From Loigolactobacillus jiayinensis (GTDB lineage Bacteria; Bacillota; Bacilli; Lactobacillales; Lactobacillaceae): a stretch of 64,000 nucleotides of DNA. Position numbers and translations under genes: made by a program. The notes under the pieces are model-generated. The model was not told the origin of the DNA, did not search any database, and saw only the letters and a program-made list of their open reading frames with translations. The stretch spans positions 1 to 64,000 of the forward strand of contig NZ_RHOF01000018.1 of assembly GCF_003946445.1 (NCBI RefSeq), read 5' to 3'. Shown one piece after another: positions 29,466 to 40,668 of the stretch. Each line of letters begins with the position of its first letter. The stretch's first letter is position 1.

Positions 29466-31676
29466 TTAATCCAAAAAATCATGCCACGTGTTATCAAAAT
29501 TCCAAATAATCATGCCTGAATCAGCAGTATTAGCATACGGAATACCCGCTGCTTTAAAACGCGCCAATGTTTCGCCGTGCGGGTGGCCATAACGATTATC
29601 TCGCCCAGCGGAAATAATCACCCGTTGTGGTTGCACCGCCGCTAAGAAGGTTGCGCTGGAGGAGGTTCGACTACCATGATGCCCGGCTTTTAAATAATCA
29701 GCTTGCAGCGTTGTATCCGGCACTAAATCGGCTTCCTTAGTTGCTGGTAAATCGCCGGTAAACAACCAGGTTTTACCATTTAGTTGCAACCGTAGCACTA
29801 ATGAATCTTCGTTGGTACCACTACCTGGCTGGCGTGGCGCCAATACTTGGCAAGCAAAATCAGTGATCGTCGTGGTATCACCACGCAACAACGGCCGCCA
29901 TTTAGTACACATGCGGTAAGGCCAAATTCGTTGTTGGAAATGTTGATTATGCTCCATCCCCGCTGGAAAATAAACCTCACCAACTTGAATTTGCTTTAAA
30001 ATTGCCGGTAAATCACCAATATGATCGGCATCTTGATGGCTTAAAAATAAATGATCAATCCGCCGAATACCATGACTTTTAAGATACGGTATCGTTACTT
30101 GTTCCGCCCGTGTTTGGCTAGCTTTTTGCTGCCAAGCAGCTTGACCAAAATGTAACTTACCGCCAGTATCAATTAGCGTGACCTCACGATGAAATGGTGT
30201 TTCGATCAAAATACTATCGCCTTGCCCAATATCAAAAAAGACAACCCGCCCCTGCAACGGAAAATGTAACCAACAAAAACCAGCTAAATAAATACCACCA
30301 AGCAATAGATAATAATAACGGCGATGTTGGCCACACCAGGCAAAAAATAGTATTAAAATACAACAACTCGCCAATAATGGTGGTAAGCGACCATAGGTTA
30401 ACATCAAACTTGGCCGGGCAAACCAGCTTAACCCAATCTGTAACTTAACAAAGCAAAAATTAATGATTTGCCCAATTACCGGTAATAACCGATAAGTCAA
30501 ACTACCAATTAAGGTCAATGGTAAAATAGCATAGGAAAAAATCGGCATAATCAATAAATTCAATAGAATCGTCAACCAATGCCATTCATAAACATGGTAC
30601 AACAACAACGGTAAACTCAATAAATTCAATCGTAAAGCCCGCTGCCATTCATTAGCCTTTTGTAAAAAAAGTAACGCAAACGACAATAAATAAGACAGCT
30701 GACCACCTAAACTAAAAAATAAATACGGTCGATAAAGTAAATTAACCAACACGACCACCGCAAAACAGTCTAAAGCCGCTACTTGTAGATGAAAATGCCG
30801 GTTAAAAATATGCAACCAACACAATAAAGCCGCACGTAATAAACTAGTGGTGGCCCCAGCAAACAAAGCGTACAGTGGCAACAAGAGCAGTAGCGTTAAT
30901 TCCACACGCTCTCTAGTCCAGCGTAAGCGCAGTAACAAATGCTGCAATAAATTAGCAAAATAATAAACATGTAGGCCAGATAAACTGAATAAATGAATTA
31001 AACCTAACTGCTTAAATAGCGCACCAGTCGATTTAAAATCAGCGTCTTGGAAGCCTAGAATTAAACTACGATAGTATTGGCCTAGTTGCTGTGGCAACAC
31101 AGCTGAACGTAATATTAATTGTTGCCGCCATTCATGTAATTTAATTAAAAAGGTTGCTGGTTGCAGCTGAATTTTCTCAATCTCATCAATATTTAAACTA
31201 TAAAAAATACGTTTTTGCTGTCGTAAATAAGTCGCATAATCAAATTCTGCTTCATTAGTTGCTGGCCGCAAAACCTGGTAATCCCCACTGACGGTCAGTT
31301 TAACGGCTCGGTGTTGCCGCTGCCAATAATGTTGGGCCTGCTGATCAGGCAAATAATAGTAGGCCTGCACCCGTTGTCTTGTACCGGCAACACTGGCAGT
31401 TAACCGCAACTGATCACCGCTGACTGTGCAATCATCAGGATTAATCAATAAGTCATAACTTTGTGGCATAGGCGGCTTAATTTTTTGATAATAATAATCG
31501 TACGCCGCAAATAATAGCGCTAGGCAAAGCGTTACACCAATCAAGCGCCACCGCTTCGTGAAAAATAAACGTAACACGATCAGCAACACAAACAGCCACG
31601 CCCACCACTGGGTACTCAAAATAGCAAAAGAAAGCAGCATCGCTAAACTGGCAAGAAATATCCAGTTATTTCGCAT
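29466..31676 (-). CDS. comEC: DNA uptake channel ComEC
   Basis: ComEC forms the membrane channel for single-stranded DNA in transformation. The 736-residue protein has N-terminal membrane segments, an OB-like extracytoplasmic region, the Competence domain with FSLSGLHVYYFANLL near residue 232, and a C-terminal metallo-beta-lactamase-like domain with the intact motif LSHQDADHIGD near residue 540 and AGHHGSRTS near residue 675. It appears complete, not a pseudogene. It follows comEB after six bases. Confidence 0.95.
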   Translation of the reverse strand: MRNNWIFLASLAMLLSFAILSTQWWAWLFVLLIVLRLFFTKRWRLIGVTLCLALLFAAYDYYYQKIKPPMPQSYDLLINPDDCTVSGDQLRLTASVAGTRQRVQAYYYLPDQQAQHYWQRQHRAVKLTVSGDYQVLRPATNEAEFDYATYLRQQKRIFYSLNIDEIEKIQLQPATFLIKLHEWRQQLILRSAVLPQQLGQYYRSLILGFQDADFKSTGALFKQLGLIHLFSLSGLHVYYFANLLQHLLLRLRWTRERVELTLLLLLPLYALFAGATTSLLRAALLCWLHIFNRHFHLQVAALDCFAVVVLVNLLYRPYLFFSLGGQLSYLLSFALLFLQKANEWQRALRLNLLSLPLLLYHVYEWHWLTILLNLLIMPIFSYAILPLTLIGSLTYRLLPVIGQIINFCFVKLQIGLSWFARPSLMLTYGRLPPLLASCCILILFFAWCGQHRRYYYLLLGGIYLAGFCWLHFPLQGRVVFFDIGQGDSILIETPFHREVTLIDTGGKLHFGQAAWQQKASQTRAEQVTIPYLKSHGIRRIDHLFLSHQDADHIGDLPAILKQIQVGEVYFPAGMEHNQHFQQRIWPYRMCTKWRPLLRGDTTTITDFACQVLAPRQPGSGTNEDSLVLRLQLNGKTWLFTGDLPATKEADLVPDTTLQADYLKAGHHGSRTSSSATFLAAVQPQRVIISAGRDNRYGHPHGETLARFKAAGIPYANTADSGMIIWNFDNTWHDFLD

Positions 31677-31682
31677 TAATGC

Positions 31683-32174
31683 CTAAGCTTGATTAAATAA
31701 TTGTTTCAAATTGAATTGATCAAAATAAGCAGGATCCAGTTGGATTTGATTTAACGCCACTCCGGATTTTTTTATTAACGCCTGCGCGTACTCATCATCA
31801 TGGTAATCTTTTAAATAATTAATTGTCTTGATACCAGCCTGAATCAACATTTTAGTACATTGTAAACAAGGAAAATGAGTGACATAAATTTCGGCACCAT
31901 CAGTAGCAGCACCAAATTTAGCACATTGTAAAATGGCATTCATTTCGGCATGGATGGTCCGTAAACAATGACCATCAACGAGATAACAGCCGACATCGAT
32001 ACAATGATCATCCCCAGAAACTGATCCATTATAACCACTGGCAATTACGCGACGATCGCGCACAATCGCAGCACCAACAGTCGCCCGCGGACAAGTACTC
32101 CGCAATGATGATAAAACGGCCTGGGTCATAAAATATTGATCCCATGGCATACGTTTAGTTTGTACACTATCCAT
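31683..32174 (-). CDS. comEB: dCMP deaminase-like late competence protein ComEB
   Basis: A 163-residue zinc deaminase of the dCMP deaminase family; in the comE operon it is called ComEB, although it is not needed for uptake in Bacillus and probably supplies dUMP. Zinc ligands are seen in IHAEMNAIL (near residue 94) and FPCLQCTKML (near residue 118). It sits directly before comEC and 122 bases after comEA; that gap holds a GTTATGT/ACATAAC hairpin (32243-32265) without a T run. Confidence 0.93.
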   Translation of the reverse strand: MDSVQTKRMPWDQYFMTQAVLSSLRSTCPRATVGAAIVRDRRVIASGYNGSVSGDDHCIDVGCYLVDGHCLRTIHAEMNAILQCAKFGAATDGAEIYVTHFPCLQCTKMLIQAGIKTINYLKDYHDDEYAQALIKKSGVALNQIQLDPAYFDQFNLKQLFNQA

Positions 32175-32296
32175 ATTAAAACCTCACTCGCATGACTAAA
32201 TTTAACGATATAACACCACTTCATATTAGTGGCCGTATTTAAGTTATGTCCAGCAAGAACATAACACTTATCTGATACAGTATACCAAACTTCTGA

Positions 32297-32968
32297 TTAG
32301 ACCGTCACACTATCCTTTAAGCTTTCAAAGGTCTTATCACCGATTCCCGATACTTTTTTGAGATCCTCCGGCTGTTTAAAACCGCCTTGCTCCGTTCTAA
32401 ATTGAATGATGAGTTCTGCTTTTTTTTGACCAATACCAGTTAACTGCTGCAATTCTTCTGCCGTTGCCGTATTTAAATTAATTTGACCGCCATCAGTACT
32501 AGTTGGACTTGTCGATGCCGATGCTGATGCTGCTGGCGCGTCCGTTGTTGCCGTCACCGGTGCTGCATATTGTGCTGGGACTTCTTCACCAACCTTAGGA
32601 ATAAAGACCACTTGTTGATCACTTAATTGTTGGGCTAAGTTAATTTGTTGCTGATCCGCATCTGCAGCCAAGCCACCAGCTAACCGCACCACATCAAATA
32701 AACGCGTATTAGCGTTGACTTGATAAATTCCTGGCTTTTTCACTGCCCCCTTTATATCAACAAACCCGCCACTAGCCGTTTCAGTTGGTGGTTCACTCGT
32801 AACTGAGGAACGACTCAGCGCCGAACTATTGGCAAAAGCATCCGCTTGTTTTTGCATTGGTGTTGTTGTCCGTAACAGCAGAAAAACAATTATTCCCACG
32901 CTAAGTGCTAATAAACCTGCAATCACAAATTGCCAGTAATGCTTTAGCCAATCCAACCACTCTAACAT
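32297..32968 (-). CDS. comEA: DNA receptor ComEA
   Basis: ComEA is the membrane-anchored receptor that binds double-stranded DNA for uptake. The 223-residue protein has one N-terminal membrane segment (about residues 14-33), an SLBB domain (VDIKGAVKKPGIYQV near residue 69), a Ser/Thr/Ala-rich linker, and a C-terminal double helix-hairpin-helix (INLNTATAEELQQLTGIG and KKVSGIGDKTFESLK). It is the first gene of comEA-comEB-comEC-holA. I did not identify a clear competence (com) box upstream. Confidence 0.95.
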   Translation of the reverse strand: MLEWLDWLKHYWQFVIAGLLALSVGIIVFLLLRTTTPMQKQADAFANSSALSRSSVTSEPPTETASGGFVDIKGAVKKPGIYQVNANTRLFDVVRLAGGLAADADQQQINLAQQLSDQQVVFIPKVGEEVPAQYAAPVTATTDAPAASASASTSPTSTDGGQINLNTATAEELQQLTGIGQKKAELIIQFRTEQGGFKQPEDLKKVSGIGDKTFESLKDSVTV

Positions 32969-33022
32969 CCCTTCACCTCCATTTTTTACGTACCTTAGAT
33001 AGCCACTATTATTAATATACGC

Positions 33023-33057
33023 AAAAAAAAGCCGTTCATTTTTTCTGAACGACTTTT
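33023..33057 (-). terminator. Intrinsic terminator after ylbL, end of the long operon
   Basis: GCCGTTCA (33031-33038) and TGAACGAC (33046-33053), with flanking AAAA/TTTT, pair fully on the minus strand (one U-G). Eight T follow. It lies between ylbL and the comE operon. Confidence 0.9.
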
Positions 33058-33063
33058 AAACAC

Positions 33064-34095
33064 TTATTTTTGTAAATAATTAACCACATCACTAAATGTT
33101 TTGATTGGAACAACTTTAATTTTACTATGAATCCGTTTTGCGGCCGCTTTAGCCACCTGATAATTATTTTGATAATCAGGATCAGCCTTTTTCTCGGCCT
33201 TAGTCACCTTATCATTAGGTGCGAAAAAGATTGTGGCGCCTGCACGACTGGCAGCAACGACTTTTTTATCAATACCGCCGATTGCCCCAACCTGTCCCTG
33301 CGCATCCATTGTGCCAGTGCCGGCAATTTTGCGACCTTGACGTAATTTACCGCCAGTTAATTGATCGTAAATTTCCAGCGTAAACATGGTGCCAGCAGAG
33401 GGACCACCAATCTCACCAACATTGACCTTAACCGGAATATCAGTTTTAACGCGCGTATGATCAACCAATGTAATCCCTAATCCAGGCCGTTTAGTTCCCG
33501 GCAATTTCACTAGCGCTTGGGTAACTGTTTTAACCTGCTTATTGTGAGTATAGGTCACAGTCACTTTCTGACCAACCCGCTGCCGTTTTACATAATTAAT
33601 AAATTGCTGGGCACTTTTAAACCGCTGCCCATCAATTTTAGTCACCGTATCACCGATTGCCAAAGCAGATTTGAACTTTGATTTAGCTAACAGTGACATC
33701 ACGTAAATACCACGATATTGCTTGTGATAAGTTTGGCCAGCTCGCCGATAAGCTACAGTAATGGCATCGTTGATCGAAGATTGCATGTAATAGGTCTGCA
33801 TCTGCTCATAAGTTTTACTGCTGGCGTCACCCATCAACGCCTCTTTGCTAACCGTTTCTGCAAAAGGCTGGGTTTTACTCCACAAATAAGTTAATGGCCG
33901 CGCCTGCTGTAATGCCACCGTTGTCAACATATAACGACCTTTGTGCTGATCTTTTTTACCATTGACCGTGACAAATTTAGTCAACGACTCCGCAGTGCCC
34001 GGTGTTTCCAAATAAAATGGTAACGGTAAAAAGAACCCAATCAATAGTAATAGCACAACAACTAGGGCTGTTATTTTGCGCCGGTGTTGCTTCAT
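33064..34095 (-). CDS. ylbL: Membrane-anchored PDZ/Lon-type serine protease (SepM/YlbL family)
   Basis: A 343-residue protein with an N-terminal membrane anchor (residues 8-28), a PDZ domain (about 125-200) and a Lon-type S16 protease domain. The catalytic serine is in GEIGGPSAGTMF (near residue 235) and the lysine in GAIGGIDKKVVAA (near residue 275). Streptococcal SepM trims the competence pheromone; the substrate here is unknown. It ends the probable operon ylaN-ftsW-pyc-ylbF-ylbG-rsmD-coaD-ylbL and is 14 bases after coaD. Confidence 0.92.
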   Translation of the reverse strand: MKQHRRKITALVVVLLLLIGFFLPLPFYLETPGTAESLTKFVTVNGKKDQHKGRYMLTTVALQQARPLTYLWSKTQPFAETVSKEALMGDASSKTYEQMQTYYMQSSINDAITVAYRRAGQTYHKQYRGIYVMSLLAKSKFKSALAIGDTVTKIDGQRFKSAQQFINYVKRQRVGQKVTVTYTHNKQVKTVTQALVKLPGTKRPGLGITLVDHTRVKTDIPVKVNVGEIGGPSAGTMFTLEIYDQLTGGKLRQGRKIAGTGTMDAQGQVGAIGGIDKKVVAASRAGATIFFAPNDKVTKAEKKADPDYQNNYQVAKAAAKRIHSKIKVVPIKTFSDVVNYLQK

Positions 34096-34109
34096 ACTTA
34101 GCCCTCTTT

Positions 34110-35154
<1,045 letters not shown>

Positions 35155-35157
35155 ACG

Positions 35158-35496
35158 TTATGAATCCTTCTTTAATATTTCTTTACTAGTCAACAAAATT
35201 CGTGGCCCAGCTGTCTCATGTTCTTCATGCGGTGCCGATTTTTCCAACTGGCCCACGCGATCACCAAAATTCATATCTAGTTCTGGCCGATGTGACACTT
35301 CAACGCGGCGCACAAAATGTAACTTTTTAACTTGTTCACTAACTGTTGGAATCAGCGCTTGATCCACGTACAAATAAACGTACTTCAATCGCCGCGAGGT
35401 GTAATAGATTGTGCCATAGCGGCGTAGTTGCCGTAGTTGTTTTAAACTATAGACCCAGATCACTAACCCTTGGCGCGGCGTCATGGTAAATGCCAT
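35158..35496 (-). CDS. ylbG: YlbG family protein (DUF2129)
   Basis: A 112-residue cytosolic protein with the family segments QGLVIWVYSLKQLRQLRRYG and KYVYLYVDQ. The function is unknown; it is conserved next to rsmD and ylbF in Bacilli. Its ATG directly follows the ylbF stop (TAGATG) with GAGGGG in the end of ylbF as ribosome binding site. Confidence 0.9.
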   Translation of the reverse strand: MAFTMTPRQGLVIWVYSLKQLRQLRRYGTIYYTSRRLKYVYLYVDQALIPTVSEQVKKLHFVRRVEVSHRPELDMNFGDRVGQLEKSAPHEEHETAGPRILLTSKEILKKDS

Positions 35497-35931
35497 CTAC
35501 TCACCCCTCTTCACACTACAATGTTTGTGCTGTGTATGGCTGGTTACATAAAATGGATTACCAGTCGTCACTTTAATATCCGGCGAAACACAATCAGCTA
35601 AGCGTAGGCCAATTTCGTCAAGCGCAGTTTGCAGATCCATTTCTGCTCGCTTAAATGCCGCCACAGTCGGCCACAACGTAACTTCACGCTTAAGCTGGCG
35701 CACTGCACGCCGCTGACGCTGATAGTCAGGTGCATAATGACCATAACTGGCAATCGCTTGAAAATCAGCATTTAGCTCGTTAAGTTCAGTTATTTTCTGC
35801 TGGGCCATTTCATCGGCCGCCAACGCTTTTTTTGCCTGTTGATACACTTGAAATAGCGGACTAGCAGCCAAATTAGCGACTAACTGATCAACTTGTTCCA
35901 ATAGTGCTACCGAATTTTCCGTTATGATCAT
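35497..35931 (-). CDS. ylbF: YlbF family regulator
   Basis: The 144-residue helical protein belongs to the YlbF/YmcA family. In Bacillus subtilis YlbF, YmcA and YaaT form the Y-complex that modulates RNase Y and mRNA maturation; no claim is made that the same complex exists here. The heptad-rich region from about residue 10 to 110 fits a helical hairpin. It sits between pyc (14 bases) and ylbG (adjacent). Confidence 0.9.
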   Translation of the reverse strand: MIITENSVALLEQVDQLVANLAASPLFQVYQQAKKALAADEMAQQKITELNELNADFQAIASYGHYAPDYQRQRRAVRQLKREVTLWPTVAAFKRAEMDLQTALDEIGLRLADCVSPDIKVTTGNPFYVTSHTQHKHCSVKRGE

Positions 35932-35945
35932 TAAATATCACCTAC

Positions 35946-38900
35946 TTAATCTTTATCATGGATCTTTTCTGGCTTAATTTCCAATAATAAATCATTAGAA
36001 TCAACCCGATCGCCCTTTTGAACGTACAAATGATTGATTCGGCCAGTAAATGGTGCCTGAATCGTGGTCTCCATTTTCATAGCTTCCGTAACCAATAATG
36101 GTTCACCCTTTTGAACGAGTTGGTCAGTCGTGACTAGAACGCTTAAAACCGTCCCCGTCATGGACGCACCAATTTGTTCTTGGTTGGTTGGTTCAGCTTT
36201 TTGCGAAACGGTAACAGATTGTTTCGCACTCTTATCATTGATGACGACCTCACTCCGCTGACCATTAACGGTAAAGTATAGCGTCCGATTACCCTCAATA
36301 TCAGGTTCACCGACTTCATTTAACGTCAAGATCCAAGTCTTACCTGGGCGAATATCGATTTCGATCTTTTCACCCAGCCGCATTCCTTGGAAGAAAGTTG
36401 GTGTATCCAAAGTCGAAATATCACCATAAAGTTCTTTACGCACATGATAATCCAAGAAAACCTTCGGGTACATCAAATAACTTAGCACTTCTTCGTTAGT
36501 TGGTTCGTCCTGGATCTTCGCGGCTAGCTCTGCCTTGACCGTTGCAAAATCAACTGGTTTAGCTAAACTACCTGGCCGTACTGTTAGTGGCGTCTTACCC
36601 TTTAAAATAATCTTTTGTAATTTTTCTGGGAAACCACCAACTGGTTGACCAAGATCACCCATAAAGAATTTGATCACTGAATCAGGAAAAACAAGTGTAT
36701 CACCCTTAGCATAAACGTCAGCTTCAGTTAAATCACTTTGAACCATGAACAGTGCCATATCACCAACGACCTTAGATGATGGGGTTACCTTGACAATATC
36801 ACCAAACATCTTGTTGACGGTTGTGTACATCTGCTTAACTTCTTCCCAACGATCACCTAAGCCAACAGCACTAGCTTGTTGGCGTAAGTTGGAATACTGA
36901 CCACCAGGCATTTGCGCAATGTAATTCTCCGTCACTGGGGCATCTAAACCGTTAGAAAAATCATCGTAAAATGGCCGAATACCTTCAAAATAATGATTAA
37001 GCTGTTCCGCCGCATTAATATCTAAATCAGGTTGGCGTGGATTGTTAGTTAACGCATAATATAGACTTTCCATACTTGGTTGGCTAGTCGTGCCCGATAA
37101 TGCATTTTGCGCAACATCAACAATATCAACACCAGCAGCAGAAGCACGTTGATAGGTGCTAGCACCATTACCAGTCGTATCGTGGGTATGCAGATGAATT
37201 GGTAAGTCAACGGTGTCTTTCAGCGTGGAAACTAGCTCATAGGCAGCCTCTGGCTTGAGTAACCCGGCCATATCTTTGATACCAATAATATGGGCACCCG
37301 CAGCTTCCAATTCCTTAGCTAAATCTTGATAGTATTTTAGATCATATTTGCGTTTGGTTGGATCCAAAATATCACCGGTATAACAGATCGCCGCTTCAGC
37401 AATTTTACCGGCATCGCGTACGGCCTGAATACTCTTCTCCAACTGTGGTACCCAGTTCAGGCTATCAAAAATTCGGAAAACGTCGATACCGTCAGTAGCA
37501 GCTTGCTTAATAAATTCAGCCAGTACGTTATCAGGATAGTTTTGGTACCCGACTGCGTTACTGCCACGGAATAACATTTGGAACAAGGTATGCGGCATTT
37601 TCTGGCGCAATTGCTTCAGGCGAATCCACGGATCTTCAACTAAATAGCGGTAAGCAACGTCAAAGGTTGCACCGCCCCACATCTCATAAGAAAATAGATT
37701 AGGTAACGCCCGTTGCATGCCGTCAGCAATACCCAACATGTCATGCGTGCGCATGCGCGTCGCAAATAAGCTTTGATGAGCATCACGGAAGGTCGTATCA
37801 GTCAGCAATAATTTATCTTGTTGCTTCAACCAAGTATTAACTGCCTCAGGACCATGCGCATCCAAAACTGTTTTGGCTGTTACTAAGTCTTTAGGGAACG
37901 GCTTAAAATCAGCCTTAAACTGACCTTCAGGATAATATTTCTTTTCATGCCGATCAAGATCACCGTAACCGTTGACCGTGATATCACCAATGTATTGCAT
38001 TTTCTGTGTCGTATTATCGATTGCACGCGGGATAGCAAATAGCGCTGGTGTGTTATCAATAAAAGTTGTTTCAGCTTCGCCAGAAATAAATTCGGGATGT
38101 TGAATAACCTTTTCCATGAACGCGATATTGGTTTTGACCCCACGAATCTGGAATTCACGGAGTACACGCAACATTTTTTGCGTTGCTTGTTCAAAATTAA
38201 AGGCGTGCGTGCAGACCTTAACCAATAAAGAATCAAAATATGGCGTGATTACTGCTCCAGCATACGCATTACCACCATCTAAACGTACCCCGTTACCAGC
38301 AGGTGAATGGTAGGTTTCAATCGTTCCAGTATCGGGCATGAAATTATTCAACGGATCTTCAGTCGTGACCCGGCATTGAATTGCGGCACCATGGAACCGT
38401 AGATCAGCTTGATGCGGTAACCCAATATCAGTAAAGAGATCTTGTCCTTGCGCAATTTTCAACTGAGCTTGTACAATGTCGATACCCGTAATCATTTCAG
38501 TGATCGTATGTTCAACCTGTACCCGTGGGTTAACTTCAATAAAGTAGAATTGATCGTTAGCAGGTTCAAATAAAAATTCAATCGTTGCTGCATTTAAGTA
38601 ATGGACATGTTGCATAAAGCGTACTGCTGCGCCCGTAACGCGTTCGCGCTGTTCATCCGTTAGCATGACACAAGGGGCCACTTCGATCACTTTTTGATTG
38701 CGGCGTTGCACTGAACAATCGCGTTCAAATAAATGGAGCACGTTCCCATGTTGATCAGCGAGAATCTGAACTTCAATATGCTTGGCTGACTTAATGAAAC
38801 GTTCAACATAGATTTCATCACTACCAAAGGACTGCAACGCTTCACTTTTAGCCCGCTCATAACTATCAGACAATTCTGCCGCACTATGCACAATACGCAT

Positions 38901-39401
38901 ACCACGACCACCACCGCCCATGGCTGCTTTGATCATGATTGGATAACCATAAGTTGTTGCGAAGTCCTCAATTTCAGCTAGGTTAGCAACTGGTTCGTCT
39001 TTGCCCGGAATTGCTTGCACGCCAGCTTCATGTGCGGCCCGCTTAGCCGCTACCTTATCACCGAACATTTCCAATAATTCAGCAGTTGGCCCAACAAAAG
39101 TAAGTCCTTCTTCACGACAACGCCGCGCTAATTGCGCATTTTCTGATAAGAAACCGTAACCAGGATGAATCGCATCAGCACCACTCATTTTAGCAATGCG
39201 AATAATATCTTCAATATCAAGATATGCCGCAATCGGCTGTTTGCCAGCACCAACTAAATAAGCTTCATCAGCTTTAAAACGATGGAGCGAGTATTCATCC
39301 TCCTTGGCATAAATACCGACTGTTTTTAAGCCTAGTTCCTCACACGCGCGAATGATACGTACCGCAATCTCTCCCCGGTTCGCGATCAGCACTTTCTTCA
39401 T
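35946..39401 (-). CDS. pyc: Pyruvate carboxylase
   Basis: Pyc makes oxaloacetate from pyruvate and bicarbonate with ATP and biotin, the main anaplerotic step in many lactobacilli. I choose the ATG at 39401, 11 bases after GAAAGGG, over a GTG at 39413; the protein then has 1151 residues. Domains in order: biotin carboxylase (1-450, KKVLIANRGEIAVRI; MGGGGRGMR), carboxyltransferase (about 530-800, DTTFRDAHQS, MLFRGSNAVGY), tetramerisation region, and biotinyl domain with EAMKMET near residue 1115. It follows ftsW by about 27 bases. Confidence 0.97.
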   Translation of the reverse strand: MKKVLIANRGEIAVRIIRACEELGLKTVGIYAKEDEYSLHRFKADEAYLVGAGKQPIAAYLDIEDIIRIAKMSGADAIHPGYGFLSENAQLARRCREEGLTFVGPTAELLEMFGDKVAAKRAAHEAGVQAIPGKDEPVANLAEIEDFATTYGYPIMIKAAMGGGGRGMRIVHSAAELSDSYERAKSEALQSFGSDEIYVERFIKSAKHIEVQILADQHGNVLHLFERDCSVQRRNQKVIEVAPCVMLTDEQRERVTGAAVRFMQHVHYLNAATIEFLFEPANDQFYFIEVNPRVQVEHTITEMITGIDIVQAQLKIAQGQDLFTDIGLPHQADLRFHGAAIQCRVTTEDPLNNFMPDTGTIETYHSPAGNGVRLDGGNAYAGAVITPYFDSLLVKVCTHAFNFEQATQKMLRVLREFQIRGVKTNIAFMEKVIQHPEFISGEAETTFIDNTPALFAIPRAIDNTTQKMQYIGDITVNGYGDLDRHEKKYYPEGQFKADFKPFPKDLVTAKTVLDAHGPEAVNTWLKQQDKLLLTDTTFRDAHQSLFATRMRTHDMLGIADGMQRALPNLFSYEMWGGATFDVAYRYLVEDPWIRLKQLRQKMPHTLFQMLFRGSNAVGYQNYPDNVLAEFIKQAATDGIDVFRIFDSLNWVPQLEKSIQAVRDAGKIAEAAICYTGDILDPTKRKYDLKYYQDLAKELEAAGAHIIGIKDMAGLLKPEAAYELVSTLKDTVDLPIHLHTHDTTGNGASTYQRASAAGVDIVDVAQNALSGTTSQPSMESLYYALTNNPRQPDLDINAAEQLNHYFEGIRPFYDDFSNGLDAPVTENYIAQMPGGQYSNLRQQASAVGLGDRWEEVKQMYTTVNKMFGDIVKVTPSSKVVGDMALFMVQSDLTEADVYAKGDTLVFPDSVIKFFMGDLGQPVGGFPEKLQKIILKGKTPLTVRPGSLAKPVDFATVKAELAAKIQDEPTNEEVLSYLMYPKVFLDYHVRKELYGDISTLDTPTFFQGMRLGEKIEIDIRPGKTWILTLNEVGEPDIEGNRTLYFTVNGQRSEVVINDKSAKQSVTVSQKAEPTNQEQIGASMTGTVLSVLVTTDQLVQKGEPLLVTEAMKMETTIQAPFTGRINHLYVQKGDRVDSNDLLLEIKPEKIHDKD

Positions 39402-39428
39402 ACTAAATATCACCCTTTCATTAATAGA

Positions 39429-40649
39429 TTAACCTTTCAGCATTTTTTGTTTACGCTTAATACTGCGGCCTTTCTCAGTTGCGCTAACGTTTAGCGCCAC
39501 CCCAATCGACATCACCAGCACTAGCATAGATGAGCCCCCGTAACTCACAAAGGGAAATGTAACCCCCGTAATTGGCAAAATACCTGAAACACCACCGACA
39601 TTGATGGTTGTTTGTACCATGATCATTGCACCAATGCCAATGCAAAATAATGCGTTAAAAGAATTATGGGCCCGCATACCAACCAAAATAATGCGTGCCG
39701 CTAAGAAATAAACCAACGCTAAAATAATAATAACCGCAATCAAACCTAATTCTTCTGCTGTAATTGAAATAATAAAGTCAGTATATGGTTCTGGTAAATA
39801 GCCACGCTTCTGAATACTATTGCCTAGACCAACGCCAAACCAACCACCATTATTGATTGCATAGTAGGAATTGACCAACTGTTTACCATCAGTTCCAGCT
39901 AAGGCAAAAGGATGAACAAACGCCATTAAACGCCGATATTGATACCCACTACTAGCATGGATCGGCAACTTTTGTAGATACATAAACCCAGCGCCAACCA
40001 AAACAGCTACGATGGCACTAAAACTAAATCCATAAAGAAAACGCGCGCCACCTGTAAAAACTAAAACCAATGTGATGGCAGCTAAAATTGAGGTGCCGCC
40101 AATATCCGGTTGCCGAATAGCAAGAAACATGATAAAGCCAACAAGCAACCCTGGTCGAATTAAATTACGGCCTAAACTCTTTAAATTAGCCTGCGCTAAA
40201 TCATGTTCACGATGGCTAAAGAAATAAGCTAAATACCAAATTAAGATAAACTTAGCAAATTCTACCGGTTGAATATTAAAGAAACCAACATTGATCCAAG
40301 CTGAAGCGCCGTTAACAGAATGGCCAGCAAACAATAAATAGCCTAAAGCAATAATTAAAATAATGATACAAATGAATATTTTCTTCATGCTTTTGAGAAT
40401 ATCTAATTTTATTAGATAAAAAGCAGCTACAATAAATAGCCCTAAAACAACAAAAAAGGCCTGTTTGATCAAATAACTAACTGGACTAGCGTCACGCATG
40501 ATCACATAATCAGAACTAGCGCTAAAAACCATGACGATACCAATTCCAGAAAGCAGTAAATAAGGAACTAAAATATAATAATCTAGATAAGGTAAGTAAT
40601 CACGGTACTGCAAATTACGCTGTATCCAGCGAAGTAACTTCTGTCGCAA
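39429..40649 (-). CDS. ftsW: Cell-division peptidoglycan polymerase FtsW
   Basis: A 406-residue SEDS-family membrane protein with about ten membrane segments, a lipid II polymerase at the septum. Visible signatures are the catalytic-loop region NGASAWINVGFFNIQPVEFAK near residue 115 (written in part as HSVNGASAWI) and FVSYGGSSM near residue 370. The start is TTG at 40649. Its ribosome binding site GGAGG (40661-40665) could pair with CCTCC (40651-40655) lying just before the start. The position before pyc favours FtsW over RodA. Confidence 0.92.
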   Translation of the reverse strand: MRQKLLRWIQRNLQYRDYLPYLDYYILVPYLLLSGIGIVMVFSASSDYVIMRDASPVSYLIKQAFFVVLGLFIVAAFYLIKLDILKSMKKIFICIIILIIALGYLLFAGHSVNGASAWINVGFFNIQPVEFAKFILIWYLAYFFSHREHDLAQANLKSLGRNLIRPGLLVGFIMFLAIRQPDIGGTSILAAITLVLVFTGGARFLYGFSFSAIVAVLVGAGFMYLQKLPIHASSGYQYRRLMAFVHPFALAGTDGKQLVNSYYAINNGGWFGVGLGNSIQKRGYLPEPYTDFIISITAEELGLIAVIIILALVYFLAARIILVGMRAHNSFNALFCIGIGAMIMVQTTINVGGVSGILPITGVTFPFVSYGGSSMLVLVMSIGVALNVSATEKGRSIKRKQKMLKG

Positions 40650-40668
40650 TGGAGGAACAGCCTCCTTC
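40650..40668 (-). promoter_or_regulatory. Ribosome binding site of ftsW within a short hairpin
   Basis: On the minus strand AAGGAGG is followed by CTGTT and CCTCC, then A and the TTG start. The five-pair GC-rich stem would occlude the Shine-Dalgarno sequence and also explain the long spacing of about 11 bases to the start. It directly follows the ylaN stop codon, so translating ribosomes from ylaN may open it. Confidence 0.5.
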